Below, one piece after another: positions 5,472 through 15,107 of a DNA stretch of 22,530 nt; the stretch's first letter is position 1, and the number at the start of each line of letters is the position of its first letter. The stretch comes from an uncultured Lachnospiraceae bacterium (GTDB lineage Bacteria; Bacillota; Clostridia; Lachnospirales; Lachnospiraceae): the NCBI GenBank assembly GCA_910588815.1, contig CAJUQY010000047.1:1-22530 (forward strand), written 5' to 3'. A program made the position numbers and the translations under genes. The notes under the pieces were generated by a model. The model worked only from the letters and a program-made list of their open reading frames with translations. It did not search any database and had not been told where the DNA came from.

Positions 5472-8117
5472 ATGAGCAGAGAATTGGAAAAAACGTACAA
5501 TCCTCAGTCCATTGAGGATCGTCTGTATGAGAAGTGGATGGAGAAAAATTATTTTCACGCCGAGGTGGACCGGGACAAGAAGCCCTTCACCATTGTGATG
5601 CCGCCGCCCAATATTACGGGACAGCTCCACATGGGCCATGCCCTGGACAACACCATGCAGGATATCCTGATCCGTTACAAGCGGATGCAGGGCTATTCGG
5701 CCCTCTGGCAGCCGGGGACGGACCACGCGGCCATTTCCACCGAGGTGAAGGTCATCGACAAGCTGCGGAGCGAGGGCATCAACAAGGACGACCTGACCCG
5801 TGAGGAATTCCTGGAGCACGTGTGGGCGTGGAAGGAGGAGTACGGCGGACGGATCGTGCGGCAGCTTAAGAAGCTGGGGTCCTCGGCGGACTGGGAGCGG
5901 GAGCGGTTCACCATGGACGAGGGCTGCTCCGAGGCGGTTCTGGAAGTGTTTATCCGCCTTTACGAAAAAGGGTACATTTACAAGGGGTCCCGCATTATCA
6001 ACTGGTGCCCGGAGTGTCAGACGTCTATCTCTGACGCCGAGGTGGTCCATGAGGAGCAGGCGGGCCATTTCTGGCATATCAATTACCCGGTGAAGGGGGA
6101 GCCGGGACGGTTTGTGGAGATCGCCACCACCAGGCCGGAGACCATGCTGGGCGACACGGCGGTGGCGGTCCACCCGGAGGACGAGCGCTATAAGGACCTG
6201 GTGGGGAAGATGCTGATTCTGCCCATCGTGAACCGGGAGATCCCCGTGGTGGCCGACGAATACGTGGACAAGGAGTTCGGGACCGGCTGCGTGAAGATCA
6301 CGCCCGCCCATGACCCCAACGACTTCGAGGTGGGAAAGCGGCATAACCTTCCGGAGATCAACATCCTGAATGACGACGCCACCATCAATGAGAACGGCGG
6401 CAAGTACCAGGGCATGGAGCGCTATGCGGCCAGGAAGGCCATCGTGGAGGAACTCTCGGGGCTGGGCCTTCTGGTGAAGGTGGCCGACCACTCCCACAAC
6501 GTGGGAACCCATGACCGGTGCAAGACCACCATCGAGCCCATGGTGAAGCAGCAGTGGTTCGTGAAGATGGACGAGATGGCGAAGCCGGCCATCGAGGCGT
6601 TAAAGTCCGGGAGACTGAAGTTCGTGCCGGAGAGTTTCGGAAAGACCTATCTCCACTGGCTGGAGAACATCCGCGACTGGTGCATTTCCAGGCAGATCTG
6701 GTGGGGACACCGGATTCCGGCTTATTACTGCGAGAAGTGCGGCGAGATGGTGGTTGCAAAGGAAGCGCCCAAGGTCTGCCCGAAATGCGGCTGCGCCCAC
6801 ATGGTCCAGGACGAGGACACGCTGGATACCTGGTTCTCCTCGGCCCTCTGGCCCTTCTCGACCCTTGGCTGGCCGGAGAAGACGCCGGAGCTGGATTATT
6901 TTTATCCCACGGACGTTTTGGTGACCGGCTACGACATCATTTTCTTCTGGGTCATCCGCATGGTGTTCTCGGGCCTTGAGCAGACCGGGAAGGAGCCTTT
7001 CCACACGGTGCTGATCCACGGGCTGGTGAGGGATTCCCAGGGCAGGAAGATGAGCAAGTCCCTCGGAAACGGCATCGATCCCCTGGAGGTGGTGGACAAG
7101 TACGGCGCCGACGCCCTGCGTATGACGCTGATTACAGGAAATGCCCCCGGCAACGACATGCGCTTCTACTGGGAGCGGGTGGAGGCCAGCCGGAATTTTG
7201 CCAACAAGGTGTGGAATGCGTCCCGGTTTATCCTGATGAACATGTCCAGGGCTTCCGTCCATGAGGTGGGCGTGGACGGCCTGACCGGGGCCGACAAGTG
7301 GATCCTATCCAAGGTCAACACGCTGACGAAGGATGTGACAGAGAATCTGGACAAGTATGAGCTGGGGATCGCCCTGCAGAAGGTCTATGATTTCATCTGG
7401 GAGGAATTCTGCGACTGGTACATCGAGATGGTGAAGCCCCGCCTTTATAACGATGAGGACGAGACAAAGGCGGCTGCCCTCTGGACCCTGAAAACGGTGC
7501 TGATCCAGTCCTTAAAGCTTCTGCACCCGTATATGCCCTTTATCACGGAGGAGATCTTCTGCAACCTGCAGGATACGGAAGAGTCCATCATGATCTCTTC
7601 CTGGCCGGAGTATACGGCGGGGTGGGAATTTGCGGCGGACGAAACCGCGGTGGAGACCATCAAGGAAGCGGTCCGTGCCATCCGCGGCGTCCGTACTTCC
7701 ATGAACGTGCCGCCCAGCAGGAAGGCCAGCGTATTTGTGGTTTCTGCAGACGCGGCGGTCCGCGCTATCTTCGAGAACGGAAAAGTATTTTTTGCGACCC
7801 TCGGCTCCGCCGGCGAGGTAACGGTTCAGGCGGACAAAGCGGGAATTCCCGAGGACGCGGTTTCCGCGGTGACGGCGAAGGCGGTTGTCTACATGCCGCT
7901 CGCAGAACTGGTGGACACGGCAAAGGAGATCGAGCGGCTTAAGAAAGAGGAAGAGAAGTTAAATAAAGAGCTGGCCCGCTCCCGGGGAATGCTGAACAAT
8001 GAGAAGTTTGTCAGCCGCGCGCCGGAGGCCAAAATCAAGGAAGAGAAGGCCAAGCTGGAGAAGTATGAGCAGATGATGGCGCAGGTGAAAGAACGACTGG
8101 CGCAGCTTGAAAAATAA
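5472..8117 (+). CDS. valS: Valyl-tRNA synthetase
   Basis: This 881-residue class I synthetase charges tRNA-Val. The HIGH-type motif is HMGH (residues 53-56, after PPPNITGQL), and KMSKS is at 526-530. Between them lies the CP1 editing domain, with TTRPETMLGDTAVAVHP and FGTGCVKITPAHDPNDF. A cysteine cluster (CEKCGEMVV...CPKCGC) sits just after the editing region and probably binds zinc. The anticodon-binding domain is followed by the C-terminal coiled-coil arm (about 815-881, EIERLKKEEEKLNKEL...) that is a ValRS hallmark. I chose ATG 5472, with AGGAAGGA at 5461-5468; the frame is open upstream, but that part lies in the T-box leader. Expression is controlled by the T-box. It ends 5 bases from the convergent LysR gene with no visible terminator. 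Confidence 0.98.
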   Translation: MSRELEKTYNPQSIEDRLYEKWMEKNYFHAEVDRDKKPFTIVMPPPNITGQLHMGHALDNTMQDILIRYKRMQGYSALWQPGTDHAAISTEVKVIDKLRSEGINKDDLTREEFLEHVWAWKEEYGGRIVRQLKKLGSSADWERERFTMDEGCSEAVLEVFIRLYEKGYIYKGSRIINWCPECQTSISDAEVVHEEQAGHFWHINYPVKGEPGRFVEIATTRPETMLGDTAVAVHPEDERYKDLVGKMLILPIVNREIPVVADEYVDKEFGTGCVKITPAHDPNDFEVGKRHNLPEINILNDDATINENGGKYQGMERYAARKAIVEELSGLGLLVKVADHSHNVGTHDRCKTTIEPMVKQQWFVKMDEMAKPAIEALKSGRLKFVPESFGKTYLHWLENIRDWCISRQIWWGHRIPAYYCEKCGEMVVAKEAPKVCPKCGCAHMVQDEDTLDTWFSSALWPFSTLGWPEKTPELDYFYPTDVLVTGYDIIFFWVIRMVFSGLEQTGKEPFHTVLIHGLVRDSQGRKMSKSLGNGIDPLEVVDKYGADALRMTLITGNAPGNDMRFYWERVEASRNFANKVWNASRFILMNMSRASVHEVGVDGLTGADKWILSKVNTLTKDVTENLDKYELGIALQKVYDFIWEEFCDWYIEMVKPRLYNDEDETKAAALWTLKTVLIQSLKLLHPYMPFITEEIFCNLQDTEESIMISSWPEYTAGWEFAADETAVETIKEAVRAIRGVRTSMNVPPSRKASVFVVSADAAVRAIFENGKVFFATLGSAGEVTVQADKAGIPEDAVSAVTAKAVVYMPLAELVDTAKEIERLKKEEEKLNKELARSRGMLNNEKFVSRAPEAKIKEEKAKLEKYEQMMAQVKERLAQLEK

Positions 8118-8122
8118 AATTT

Positions 8123-9016
8123 TTAGTCAGAACAGGACGGCAGCAAGGACATAAATTGTCTGCCGGCCAGGGAGACCGGATGGGAGCTGTCGCTCACCAC
8201 GCAGATGTGGCGGGGCGGCAGCTCTTTTTGCAGGCGGACACGGAACACGGAGCCGCCTTTTATGGCGTCGGCGGCGAAGTTTTCCGGCACGAAACCGAGG
8301 CCAAGATTGTGGGAGGCCAGTGGAGTGACCAGATCGGTGGTGGCCGGCTCCACGTCCGGGGCCAGCGGAATGCCTTCCGCCAGAAACTGTTGTTCCAGGA
8401 AGGCTCTGGTGGCTGTTCCCTGGCTGAGGCAGATCAGAGGATAAGCAGTGAGCTCCTCAAGATTCAGTGAGAGGCCCTGGAGTTTCCGGAAGCGGCTCCC
8501 GGCGATCACGATGTCCTGAAAGGCGGACAGGGGAGTGACGGAAAGGCCTTCCGTATCGTTTAAGGGAGAGATGACGATGGCAAAGTCCACGGCGCCCTCT
8601 TTTAAGGCCGCCAGGATTCCCGGTGTGGTGCTGCTGGAGATTTTTAACTTCAGGGCCGGGTAACGGTTTTTAAACTGTTCCAGGTAGGGAAGGAGAAAGT
8701 TGTGGAGGGTCATCTCGCTGGCGCCGATCCGCAGAGTTCCTGCTGTCATGGATTTGGTGTTTTCCAGAAGCTTCTCAGCCGTCCGGATTTCCTCGCAGGC
8801 CCGTTTGGCGTGGGGGAAAAGCAGCTCTGCCTCCGGGGTGAGGAGAACGCCGTTTTTGTTTCGGACAAAGAGCGCAAACCCAAGGGCCTCTTCCAGTCCG
8901 CGGATGTAATGGCTGACGGTGGGCTGGGAGAGGAACAGGGCCTTTGCGGCGGCGGTGATGCTCTTGTATCTGGCGACGTAATAGAAGATTTTGTAATATT
9001 CCAGGCTGACGGACAT
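8123..9016 (-). CDS. LysR-family transcriptional regulator
   Basis: This 297-residue protein has the LysR layout: a winged helix-turn-helix in the first 60 residues (SITAAAKALFLSQPTVSHYIRGLEEALGFALFVR), a linker helix, and a periplasmic-binding-like effector domain from about residue 88 (GTLRIGASEMTLHNFLLPYLEQF). I chose the ATG at 9016 (MSVSLEYYKIF), which has AAGGAG about 9 bases upstream and begins at the usual LysR position. An in-frame ATG at 9070 adds 18 residues without family character. It diverges from the MATE exporter gene, so it probably regulates that gene. The effector is unknown. Confidence 0.93.
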   Translation of the reverse strand: MSVSLEYYKIFYYVARYKSITAAAKALFLSQPTVSHYIRGLEEALGFALFVRNKNGVLLTPEAELLFPHAKRACEEIRTAEKLLENTKSMTAGTLRIGASEMTLHNFLLPYLEQFKNRYPALKLKISSSTTPGILAALKEGAVDFAIVISPLNDTEGLSVTPLSAFQDIVIAGSRFRKLQGLSLNLEELTAYPLICLSQGTATRAFLEQQFLAEGIPLAPDVEPATTDLVTPLASHNLGLGFVPENFAADAIKGGSVFRVRLQKELPPRHICVVSDSSHPVSLAGRQFMSLLPSCSD

Positions 9017-9099
9017 GGGGGCGGTTCTCCTTTTCTTGAAATGCGGCCCGACGGGCCCGCATATATCCATGATCTATTTAGATTTTCTATGGATAACCG

Positions 9100-9118
9100 T
9101 GAAAAATGCAAGTTTTCA
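9100..9118. promoter_or_regulatory. Inverted repeat, possible LysR operator
   Basis: The sequence is TGAAAA, seven bases, then TTTTCA, a perfect dyad overlapping the -35 of the exporter promoter. LysR proteins usually bind such interrupted dyads in divergent spacers. Assignment to this regulator is inference. Confidence 0.45.
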
Positions 9119-9141
9119 AATGGATATAAATGTAGTATAAT
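9113..9141 (+). promoter_or_regulatory. Promoter of the MATE exporter gene
   Basis: The -35 TTTTCA (9113-9118) and -10 TATAAT (9136-9141) are 17 bases apart. The -35 lies inside the inverted repeat at 9100-9118, so a bound regulator could block or contact polymerase there. Confidence 0.65.
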
Positions 9142-9198
9142 TCCGTACAGATGAAATTGCAACGGGAAATTTAAGCATGAGAAATGAGGGAATCTGAG

Positions 9199-10542
9199 AT
9201 GATGAAGGATTTGACGGAGGGGAAGGCGTCCTCGGTGCTCTGGCGGTTTTCCATCCCCATGTTCGTGAGTGTGATCTTTCAGCAGCTTTACAACATCGCC
9301 GACAGCGCCATTGCCGGGAAGTTCGCCGGGGAGTCGGCCCTGGCGGCGGTGGGGGCTTCCTATCCCATTACCATGATCTTCATGGCAGTGGCCGTGGGGA
9401 GCAACATCGGCTGCTCGGTGGTGATCTCCCAGCTTTTCGGGGCCAAACGGTACACGGAGATGAAGACAGCCGTCTCCACGACGCTGCTTTCCTCGGCGGT
9501 CCTGGCGGCGATGCTGACGGCGGTGGGGCTTCTGGGAACTGACGGACTCCTTTTGCTCCTCAATACGCCCCGGGACGTGTTTGCGGACGGGGCCGTTTAC
9601 CTGAGAATCTACATCGGCGGTTTTTTGTTTCTCTTCCTATATAACATATGCACGGGGATCTTCACTTCCCTGGGGGATTCCAGGACGCCGCTCTATTTCC
9701 TGATCGGTTCCTCCCTGAGCAATATCCTTCTGGACTACTGGTTCGTGACCGCCTTCCATATGGGTGTGGCGGGCGTGGCCTGGGCGACCTTCCTGGCCCA
9801 GGGCGTGGCCTGTGTCTTAGCGTTTCTCACTCTTTTGTACCGGCTGGGGAAGATCAAAACGGAGGGGAGGCCGCCCCTGTTTTCCGGCCTGATGTTAAAA
9901 CGGGTGGGCCGCATCGCCGTGCCCAGCATCCTGCAGCAGAGCTTTATCTCCGTCGGGAATATTTTTATCCAGTGGCGGGTCAACGGCTTCGGCTCATCCG
10001 TCATCGCCGGATACTCGGCGGCCATCAAGCTGAATACCTTCACGATCACGTCCTTTACGACCCTGGCCAACGGTCTCTCTAGCTTTACGGCCCAGAACGT
10101 GGGGGCGGGGAAGTGCGGCCGGGTGAAGGAGGGGCTTCGGGCGGGGATCCGGCTGGCCTTCCTGATCGCTGTGCCCTTTGCCGTCACTTTTTTCTTCTTT
10201 GGGAGCGCCATGATCCGCCTGTTCCTTCCGGAGGATGCCGGCGCGGGAGCGGCTCTTTCCACCGGGGCGAAGTTTCTTCGGATCGTGTCCCCTTTCTATT
10301 TTGTGGTGTCCGTGAAGCTGATGGCGGACGGAGTCCTTCGGGGGGCCGGGGCCATGCGGCAGTTCATGACGGCGACCTTCACGGATTTGGTGCTGCGGGT
10401 GGTCCTGGCCTTTGCCTTTTCGGCGGTCCCGGCCCTGGGTTCCACCGGGATCTGGCTGTCCTGGCCGGTGGGCTGGACTACGGCGACGGTGGTTTCCTGT
10501 GTGTTTTACAGGACGGGGAAATGGATGCGCGGGAAAGTGTGA
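9199..10542 (+). CDS. MATE-family multidrug/solute exporter
   Basis: This 447-residue inner-membrane protein has about 12 hydrophobic segments in two homologous halves. Family features include FSIPMFVSVIFQQLYNIADSAIAGKFAGESALAAVGASYPI in the first half and IAVPSILQQSFISVGNIFIQWRVNGFGSSVIAGYSAAIKLNTF at the start of the second. It is a typical Firmicute MATE of the DinF/NorM type, which couples export of cationic drugs or metabolites to Na+ or H+. The start is uncertain. ATG 9199 has GAGGG about 9 bases upstream, and ATG 9202 is immediately next. An ATG at 9184 lacks a good ribosome site. It diverges from a LysR regulator, which probably controls it. It ends 6 bases from the convergent sbcC. 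Confidence 0.92.
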   Translation: MMKDLTEGKASSVLWRFSIPMFVSVIFQQLYNIADSAIAGKFAGESALAAVGASYPITMIFMAVAVGSNIGCSVVISQLFGAKRYTEMKTAVSTTLLSSAVLAAMLTAVGLLGTDGLLLLLNTPRDVFADGAVYLRIYIGGFLFLFLYNICTGIFTSLGDSRTPLYFLIGSSLSNILLDYWFVTAFHMGVAGVAWATFLAQGVACVLAFLTLLYRLGKIKTEGRPPLFSGLMLKRVGRIAVPSILQQSFISVGNIFIQWRVNGFGSSVIAGYSAAIKLNTFTITSFTTLANGLSSFTAQNVGAGKCGRVKEGLRAGIRLAFLIAVPFAVTFFFFGSAMIRLFLPEDAGAGAALSTGAKFLRIVSPFYFVVSVKLMADGVLRGAGAMRQFMTATFTDLVLRVVLAFAFSAVPALGSTGIWLSWPVGWTTATVVSCVFYRTGKWMRGKV

Positions 10543-10548
10543 GCCGCC

Positions 10549-13500
10549 TTATTCCAGCCCTGCGAAGCTGCCCTGTCCGCTGTTTTTTACCCGGATTTTT
10601 TGCGGTATGCTCTCCTCCAGCTTGCCCACATGGGAGATAATCCCCACCAGGCGGTTGCCCTCTGTCAGCTGGTCCAACACCTCCAGGGCAGTTTCCAGCG
10701 TGCCGTCGTCCAGGGAGCCGAAGCCCTCGTCGATAAACAGGGCATCCAGGCTCCTGCCGCCGGCATGGTTCTGCACCACGTCGGAGAGGCCGAGGGCCAA
10801 GGCGAGAGACACCAGGAAGGATTCGCCTCCGGACAGGGAGGCGGGGTTTCTCTGTTTTCCGGTATTCATGTCCAGCACTTCGATCTCCAGGCCGGCCTTT
10901 GCGTTTCTGCGGTCGGTGTCAGGCCGGTGGATCAGCTCATATTTTCCGCCGCTCATGACAAGCAGCCGCTGGTTCGCCATTTCCAGGATCTCACGGAAGG
11001 CGGCGCCCATCACATAGCGGTCAAAGCTCAGCCGCCCGCCTTCGCCGTTTGCGCCCACGGCCAGTTCTGCCAGCCGGTCGAGGCGTTTCCAGGCCGGTTC
11101 TGATTTTTCCAGTTCCCTCTTGGCCTCGGAGACCTTTTCGGCCACGGCGCGGTGGTTATCCAGAAGCTTTTCCAGGTCGGTATAGGCTTTGTCTGCCTGT
11201 CTGCAGGAATCTGCGGCCTGGTCGATCTGCTCCTGGAGGCAGGTAAGATCCGTGTGGGAAAAGTCCTTTGTCTGCTCTGCCAATTCTTCGATCCGCCTCT
11301 TTGTATTCTGACAGTCATTGGTGTACGCAGCCAGAATGTTCTGCTGCTGTTCCAGCCATGCCTCGCCGTCCATATCTCCCATAGGAAGAAGGGCGGCTGC
11401 CATGTGTTCCAGAGTCATGAGGCCGCTCACGGCCAGCGCCTCAGACAGCGCGGCCTCGGCGGCCGTTCTGCGTGTCTCAAGCTCCGGGAGCTTCTCTTTT
11501 TTACCTGCCAGATCTCCCTGGATGGCGGCCAGCTTCCGCCTGGCGGACTCTAACTGTCTCTGATTTGCCGTGACTTGTTCCTGCAGGCCGTTCTGTTTCT
11601 TTTTCCGGTTAAGGAGTGCTTCGCTGGCGGCAGCCTTATCCGGATAGGGCAGCAGCTTTTGCAGTTCCGTGATGGCGGCCTCCAGAGCCGTTGCCTCCAT
11701 TTCGTGCTGCTTGGAAGACTCCTTCCAGCGGGAAATATTTTCCCTTAAGGTCTGAAGCTTCTGTTCTTTTTCTGCTTTTTCTTTTTCCAGTTTTCTGCTT
11801 CGCTTTTGCTTTCGGACTGCTTCCCCCCAGGAATCCTTTCGGTCCGCCTCGATCTGAGAAAGCCGCTCTGCCTGTGCGGGCAGATAGCCGGCAGAGGCCA
11901 GCACGTCCCAGCTCTTACAGTCGGCAAGCAGTGCCCCGGCATCCCGCAGGACGGCCGCCTTTCTGTTTTTCAGGGCTTCTTCCGCTTTTGTGGCCGCCTT
12001 GAGCTTTTTTGTCCGCCTTTGTTCCTTCGCGTCAAAATCTGCCTTCGCCTCTTCCACCTGTGACTGGGTCGGCGTTCCCTTTCGGGTCAGGGCAAAGCTA
12101 TGCTCCTCCCCGGCGAGGAGGCTGGTACGGCAGACGGGACAGACGGCGCTGCCGTGTTCCCGGAGCTCTTTTTCCAGTTGAGCTGCAAGGACTCCCGCCT
12201 GTCCGTGGATAAAGGCCTGGTACAGATCATGGTGGAGCCGTTCTGCCTCTGCCGCCTCTGCTGTCAGCGTTTGGAGCTGTCTTTGCAGTGCGGAAAGTTC
12301 CTCTTCATCCTGAAAGACGGAATCTGCCTGCTCCTTGATTCCCGCCTCACCGGACAGTGCGGCCGCATGCTCCTTTGCTTTCTGATATTCGTGTTCCAGG
12401 GAAACGACCTGTGCGTCAATGCCCGCCAGCGTCTCCAGCTCTTTGCCGATGGCCGCAAGCTCCTCCAGGCCTGCCGTTTCCTGCTCTCCGGCCTCCTCCC
12501 ACTGCCGCTCTGTCTCCTGTGTCTTTTTTTTCGCTTCTCTCCGTTCCGCTTTTTTGCGGTCCAGATCTTCATACCGGGGCAGAGATTTTTCCAGGTGATC
12601 GATCTCAGAATTCAACCGGCTGATCTGCCGCCTGTTCTCATCGTCGGCGTCGACGGCGGACTGTGCCTCCTTTACCGTCTGTTCCTGTGCAGAGAGTCTT
12701 TGTTCCAGGCTGGAAATTTCTCCCTTTGCCCTGTGCAGAGCGTCTTTGGCCTCTTCGGCGGCTTTTTGTTTTGGAAGAAGCCGGTGTAAAGCTTTTTTTG
12801 CGGTTTCATAGGCTGTCTGTCTGCGCTCCATGTCTGCTGCCCGGCCGTCAAGTTCTGTCAGGTGCTTCTGTTTTTCGGAAAGCTCGTCCAGAAGTCGGTT
12901 TTGCCCGGCCGCAGAGCCCTTCTGTTCCGCAAGCTGTTTTTCCTGTGCGCGGTACTGTTCCCTTTCTTCGCCAAGTCTCTGCAGTCTCCGGGCTTCTTCG
13001 GAGGCCAGGGCCTTCAGGTTTTCCGTCAGGCAGGGATGCTCCGGAAAATATGCTTCCGGCACAGTGCCGTCTGCTTCTTCCGGCGGAAGAAAGAGCGTCC
13101 TCATGGTATCCGTGACGGACTTCGTATGTTCTGCCCTGCGTCTTCCCAGCTCGTCTCTGGCGTATTTTAAAAGATTCTGATAGCGGACATAGGAGGAATT
13201 GTCAAAAAGTTTTCCGAGAATTTCGTTTTTCTTGTCGCTGTCGGCCTTCAGGAATTCTTTGAATTCTCCCTGGGCCAGCATGACAATCTTTCGGAACTGC
13301 TCTGCGTTCAGGCCGAGAAGCTCCTCACAGCGCTCCGTAACCTTTGTCGGACCTTCGATGGGATCCCTGTCCGGTTCATGCAGGACGGCCTTTATGCCGG
13401 CGGTCCCGAACTGATTCGTCGTCCCCCGCTTTTTGGGATAAGAGATGGTTCGCCGAACCAGGTATTCCTTCCCGCCCTGCCGGAATTTTAATGTGACATC

Positions 13501-13728
13501 GGTGGCGACGGACTTGTCCACAAAGTCACAGTGCATCATCTCCGGTGTCCGGTCCGGCCCGCTGGCTTTGCCGTAGAGGGCAAACATGATGGCGTCAAAA
13601 ATCGTTGTTTTCCCGGCCCCGGTGTCTCCCGTGATCAGGTAGAGGCCATGGGAGAACCGGTCAAAAGCGATGAGAGTTTTATCCGCATAAGAGCCGAAGG
13701 CGGTCATTTCCAGTAAAATCGGTTTCAT
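10549..13728 (-). CDS. sbcC: Exonuclease subunit SbcC (Rad50-like ATPase)
   Basis: This 1059-residue Rad50-type ATPase works with SbcD to open and cut hairpins and blocked DNA ends. Walker A GDTGAGKT is at residues 34-41. Long coiled coils run on both sides of the zinc hook CPVC (530-533), almost exactly mid-protein. The signature LSGGES is at 965-970, and Walker B with the D-loop reads ALFIDEGFGSLD (catalytic D1000/E1001). I chose ATG 13728 (MKPILLEMTAFGSYADKTLI), which overlaps the sbcD stop in an ATGA. The frame stays open upstream by 52 residues, but those read as out-of-frame sbcD. Translational coupling to sbcD is likely. Confidence 0.96.
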   Translation of the reverse strand: MKPILLEMTAFGSYADKTLIAFDRFSHGLYLITGDTGAGKTTIFDAIMFALYGKASGPDRTPEMMHCDFVDKSVATDVTLKFRQGGKEYLVRRTISYPKKRGTTNQFGTAGIKAVLHEPDRDPIEGPTKVTERCEELLGLNAEQFRKIVMLAQGEFKEFLKADSDKKNEILGKLFDNSSYVRYQNLLKYARDELGRRRAEHTKSVTDTMRTLFLPPEEADGTVPEAYFPEHPCLTENLKALASEEARRLQRLGEEREQYRAQEKQLAEQKGSAAGQNRLLDELSEKQKHLTELDGRAADMERRQTAYETAKKALHRLLPKQKAAEEAKDALHRAKGEISSLEQRLSAQEQTVKEAQSAVDADDENRRQISRLNSEIDHLEKSLPRYEDLDRKKAERREAKKKTQETERQWEEAGEQETAGLEELAAIGKELETLAGIDAQVVSLEHEYQKAKEHAAALSGEAGIKEQADSVFQDEEELSALQRQLQTLTAEAAEAERLHHDLYQAFIHGQAGVLAAQLEKELREHGSAVCPVCRTSLLAGEEHSFALTRKGTPTQSQVEEAKADFDAKEQRRTKKLKAATKAEEALKNRKAAVLRDAGALLADCKSWDVLASAGYLPAQAERLSQIEADRKDSWGEAVRKQKRSRKLEKEKAEKEQKLQTLRENISRWKESSKQHEMEATALEAAITELQKLLPYPDKAAASEALLNRKKKQNGLQEQVTANQRQLESARRKLAAIQGDLAGKKEKLPELETRRTAAEAALSEALAVSGLMTLEHMAAALLPMGDMDGEAWLEQQQNILAAYTNDCQNTKRRIEELAEQTKDFSHTDLTCLQEQIDQAADSCRQADKAYTDLEKLLDNHRAVAEKVSEAKRELEKSEPAWKRLDRLAELAVGANGEGGRLSFDRYVMGAAFREILEMANQRLLVMSGGKYELIHRPDTDRRNAKAGLEIEVLDMNTGKQRNPASLSGGESFLVSLALALGLSDVVQNHAGGRSLDALFIDEGFGSLDDGTLETALEVLDQLTEGNRLVGIISHVGKLEESIPQKIRVKNSGQGSFAGLE

Positions 13729-14972
13729 TCGTTTTCCTCCTGTTCCAGTGCAAATGCCAACAGAGCATCGATTTCTTTTTGGCCGGTCATGCCTTTGCCT
13801 TCGGCCGGATCTGCATGCCGGATCTGTTCTCCCACGAATGCAAGCAGTGCCTGTTCCGGGTCGGACGGGGCCTGTCCGCCGCACCGCTCGGAATAGAAGT
13901 CCAGGAACAGCTCTTCCACCGGTTTTTCTGCGGCCGCATCGGCTGGCCGGAGGGAGGAGATGTCTCCGAATCGGTTGTGTTCGGAGGCCAGCTCCATTAA
14001 AATACTGTCTCGTCCTTCAAAGAGGCTCCGGAAAAAAGCGGAGATTTCCGGAGTGACCCGCCGGTCCGTCAGCAGGATACTGAGGTATTCGCCGCGGGAG
14101 GCGTTTGAGAGTTCTGTGTCACGGATCTCTTCATAAGCTCCGGTGATTCTGCGGAGGGGGTGCAGGGGAGCGATGGTTTGCACACTGATTTTCGGGGCGG
14201 CGCCCTTTGGCCCCAGCTCTACAAGGAGCGGCCCTTTGGCGGGCTGTCTGGTTTCCTCGAAATGATAACACAGAGGAGAACCGGCATAGCGGACGCTCTC
14301 CCGGCCCACCGGATAGGAAGAATGGATATGGCCGAGAGCCACGTAGTCAAAGCTGTCGAAGACATGGTAGTCCACCTGCCCGACCCCGCCCACCATGGAT
14401 TCTGAGCCGCCGCGCAGAACCTCTTTTCCGTGAGCCGTGACATTCTGATGGGCGATCAGGACATTTCTCCGGGAAAGATCCATGTCCTGGCAGGCCAGCA
14501 GCCTTCTCACGGCGGTATCATATTCGCGGATGCCGTCATCCTCAAGCTTCTGGGCCACAAGGGCCGGAAACACATAGGGCATCAGCCAGAAGGTGACCGG
14601 GCCGTCCGGATCCTGGAGGGTGACGTGAGTGAGCTCCCTGGAGAGTACGCCGGATATGTGGACATTCTGCTTTGCCAGGAGACTTTCTCCAAAGGAAAGC
14701 CTCTGGCCGGAATCGTGGTTTCCCGCGATCATCATGACGGGGATGCCCATATCTGCGAGATCTGTCAGCATGTCACTGAGAAGCGCTACCGCGTCACCGG
14801 GAGGGGCGCTTCTGTCATAGACATCGCCTGCGATTAAAACGGCATCCGGGCGGAGATTTCCTGCGAGCTCCAGGAAAGAGGCCGCCCAGGCCTTTTGGTC
14901 TCCTCTTTCCAGCAAAGACACGCCGTGGATCGACTTGCCGAAATGGAGATCTGCTAAATGGAGAAATTTCAT
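13725..14972 (-). CDS. sbcD: Exonuclease subunit SbcD (Mre11-like nuclease)
   Basis: This 415-residue metallophosphoesterase is the nuclease of the SbcCD complex, which processes DNA hairpins and protein-blocked ends. The five phosphoesterase motifs are visible: HLADLHFGK (D8, H10), AVLIAGDVYDR (D50), MIAGNHDS (N85, H86), VLIAHQNV and ALGHIHSS. The capping domain and C-terminal region match the bacterial family, and the length is normal (about 400). The start ATG has AAGGAA 9 bases upstream. It is first in the sbcDC operon and overlaps sbcC by 4 bases. Its promoter faces the folC promoter. Confidence 0.96.
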   Translation of the reverse strand: MKFLHLADLHFGKSIHGVSLLERGDQKAWAASFLELAGNLRPDAVLIAGDVYDRSAPPGDAVALLSDMLTDLADMGIPVMMIAGNHDSGQRLSFGESLLAKQNVHISGVLSRELTHVTLQDPDGPVTFWLMPYVFPALVAQKLEDDGIREYDTAVRRLLACQDMDLSRRNVLIAHQNVTAHGKEVLRGGSESMVGGVGQVDYHVFDSFDYVALGHIHSSYPVGRESVRYAGSPLCYHFEETRQPAKGPLLVELGPKGAAPKISVQTIAPLHPLRRITGAYEEIRDTELSNASRGEYLSILLTDRRVTPEISAFFRSLFEGRDSILMELASEHNRFGDISSLRPADAAAEKPVEELFLDFYSERCGGQAPSDPEQALLAFVGEQIRHADPAEGKGMTGQKEIDALLAFALEQEENE

Positions 14973-15055
14973 GGTCTGGTTCCTTTCTTACTTTATCCTG
15001 CGTTTTTCCATGGGTTTCGTTTACTGTAAACACATATGAACGGCAATCTGCCTCC

Positions 15056-15064
15056 AGTATAACA
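15056..15064 (-). promoter_or_regulatory. Extended -10 promoter of sbcDC
   Basis: On the minus strand the bases read TGTTATACT, an extended -10. It forms one arm of a perfect 11-base inverted repeat (15056-15066 with 15106-15116), whose other arm is the folC -10. No good -35 is seen. Confidence 0.55.
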
Positions 15065-15107
15065 CATGCGCGGATGAAAATTGAAGATACAAAATCTCTT
15101 TGATTTG

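Noticed and set aside
5454..6512. Long minus-strand frame (about 352 codons) opposite valS
   Set aside because: It lies wholly opposite the conserved catalytic and editing region of valS, and has no ribosome site or recognisable protein. It is a shadow of GC-rich codons.
13729..13884. 52-residue N-terminal extension of SbcC
   Set aside because: It is the sbcD 3' end read in another frame. The ATG at 13728 begins the conserved MKPILLEMTAFGSY start.
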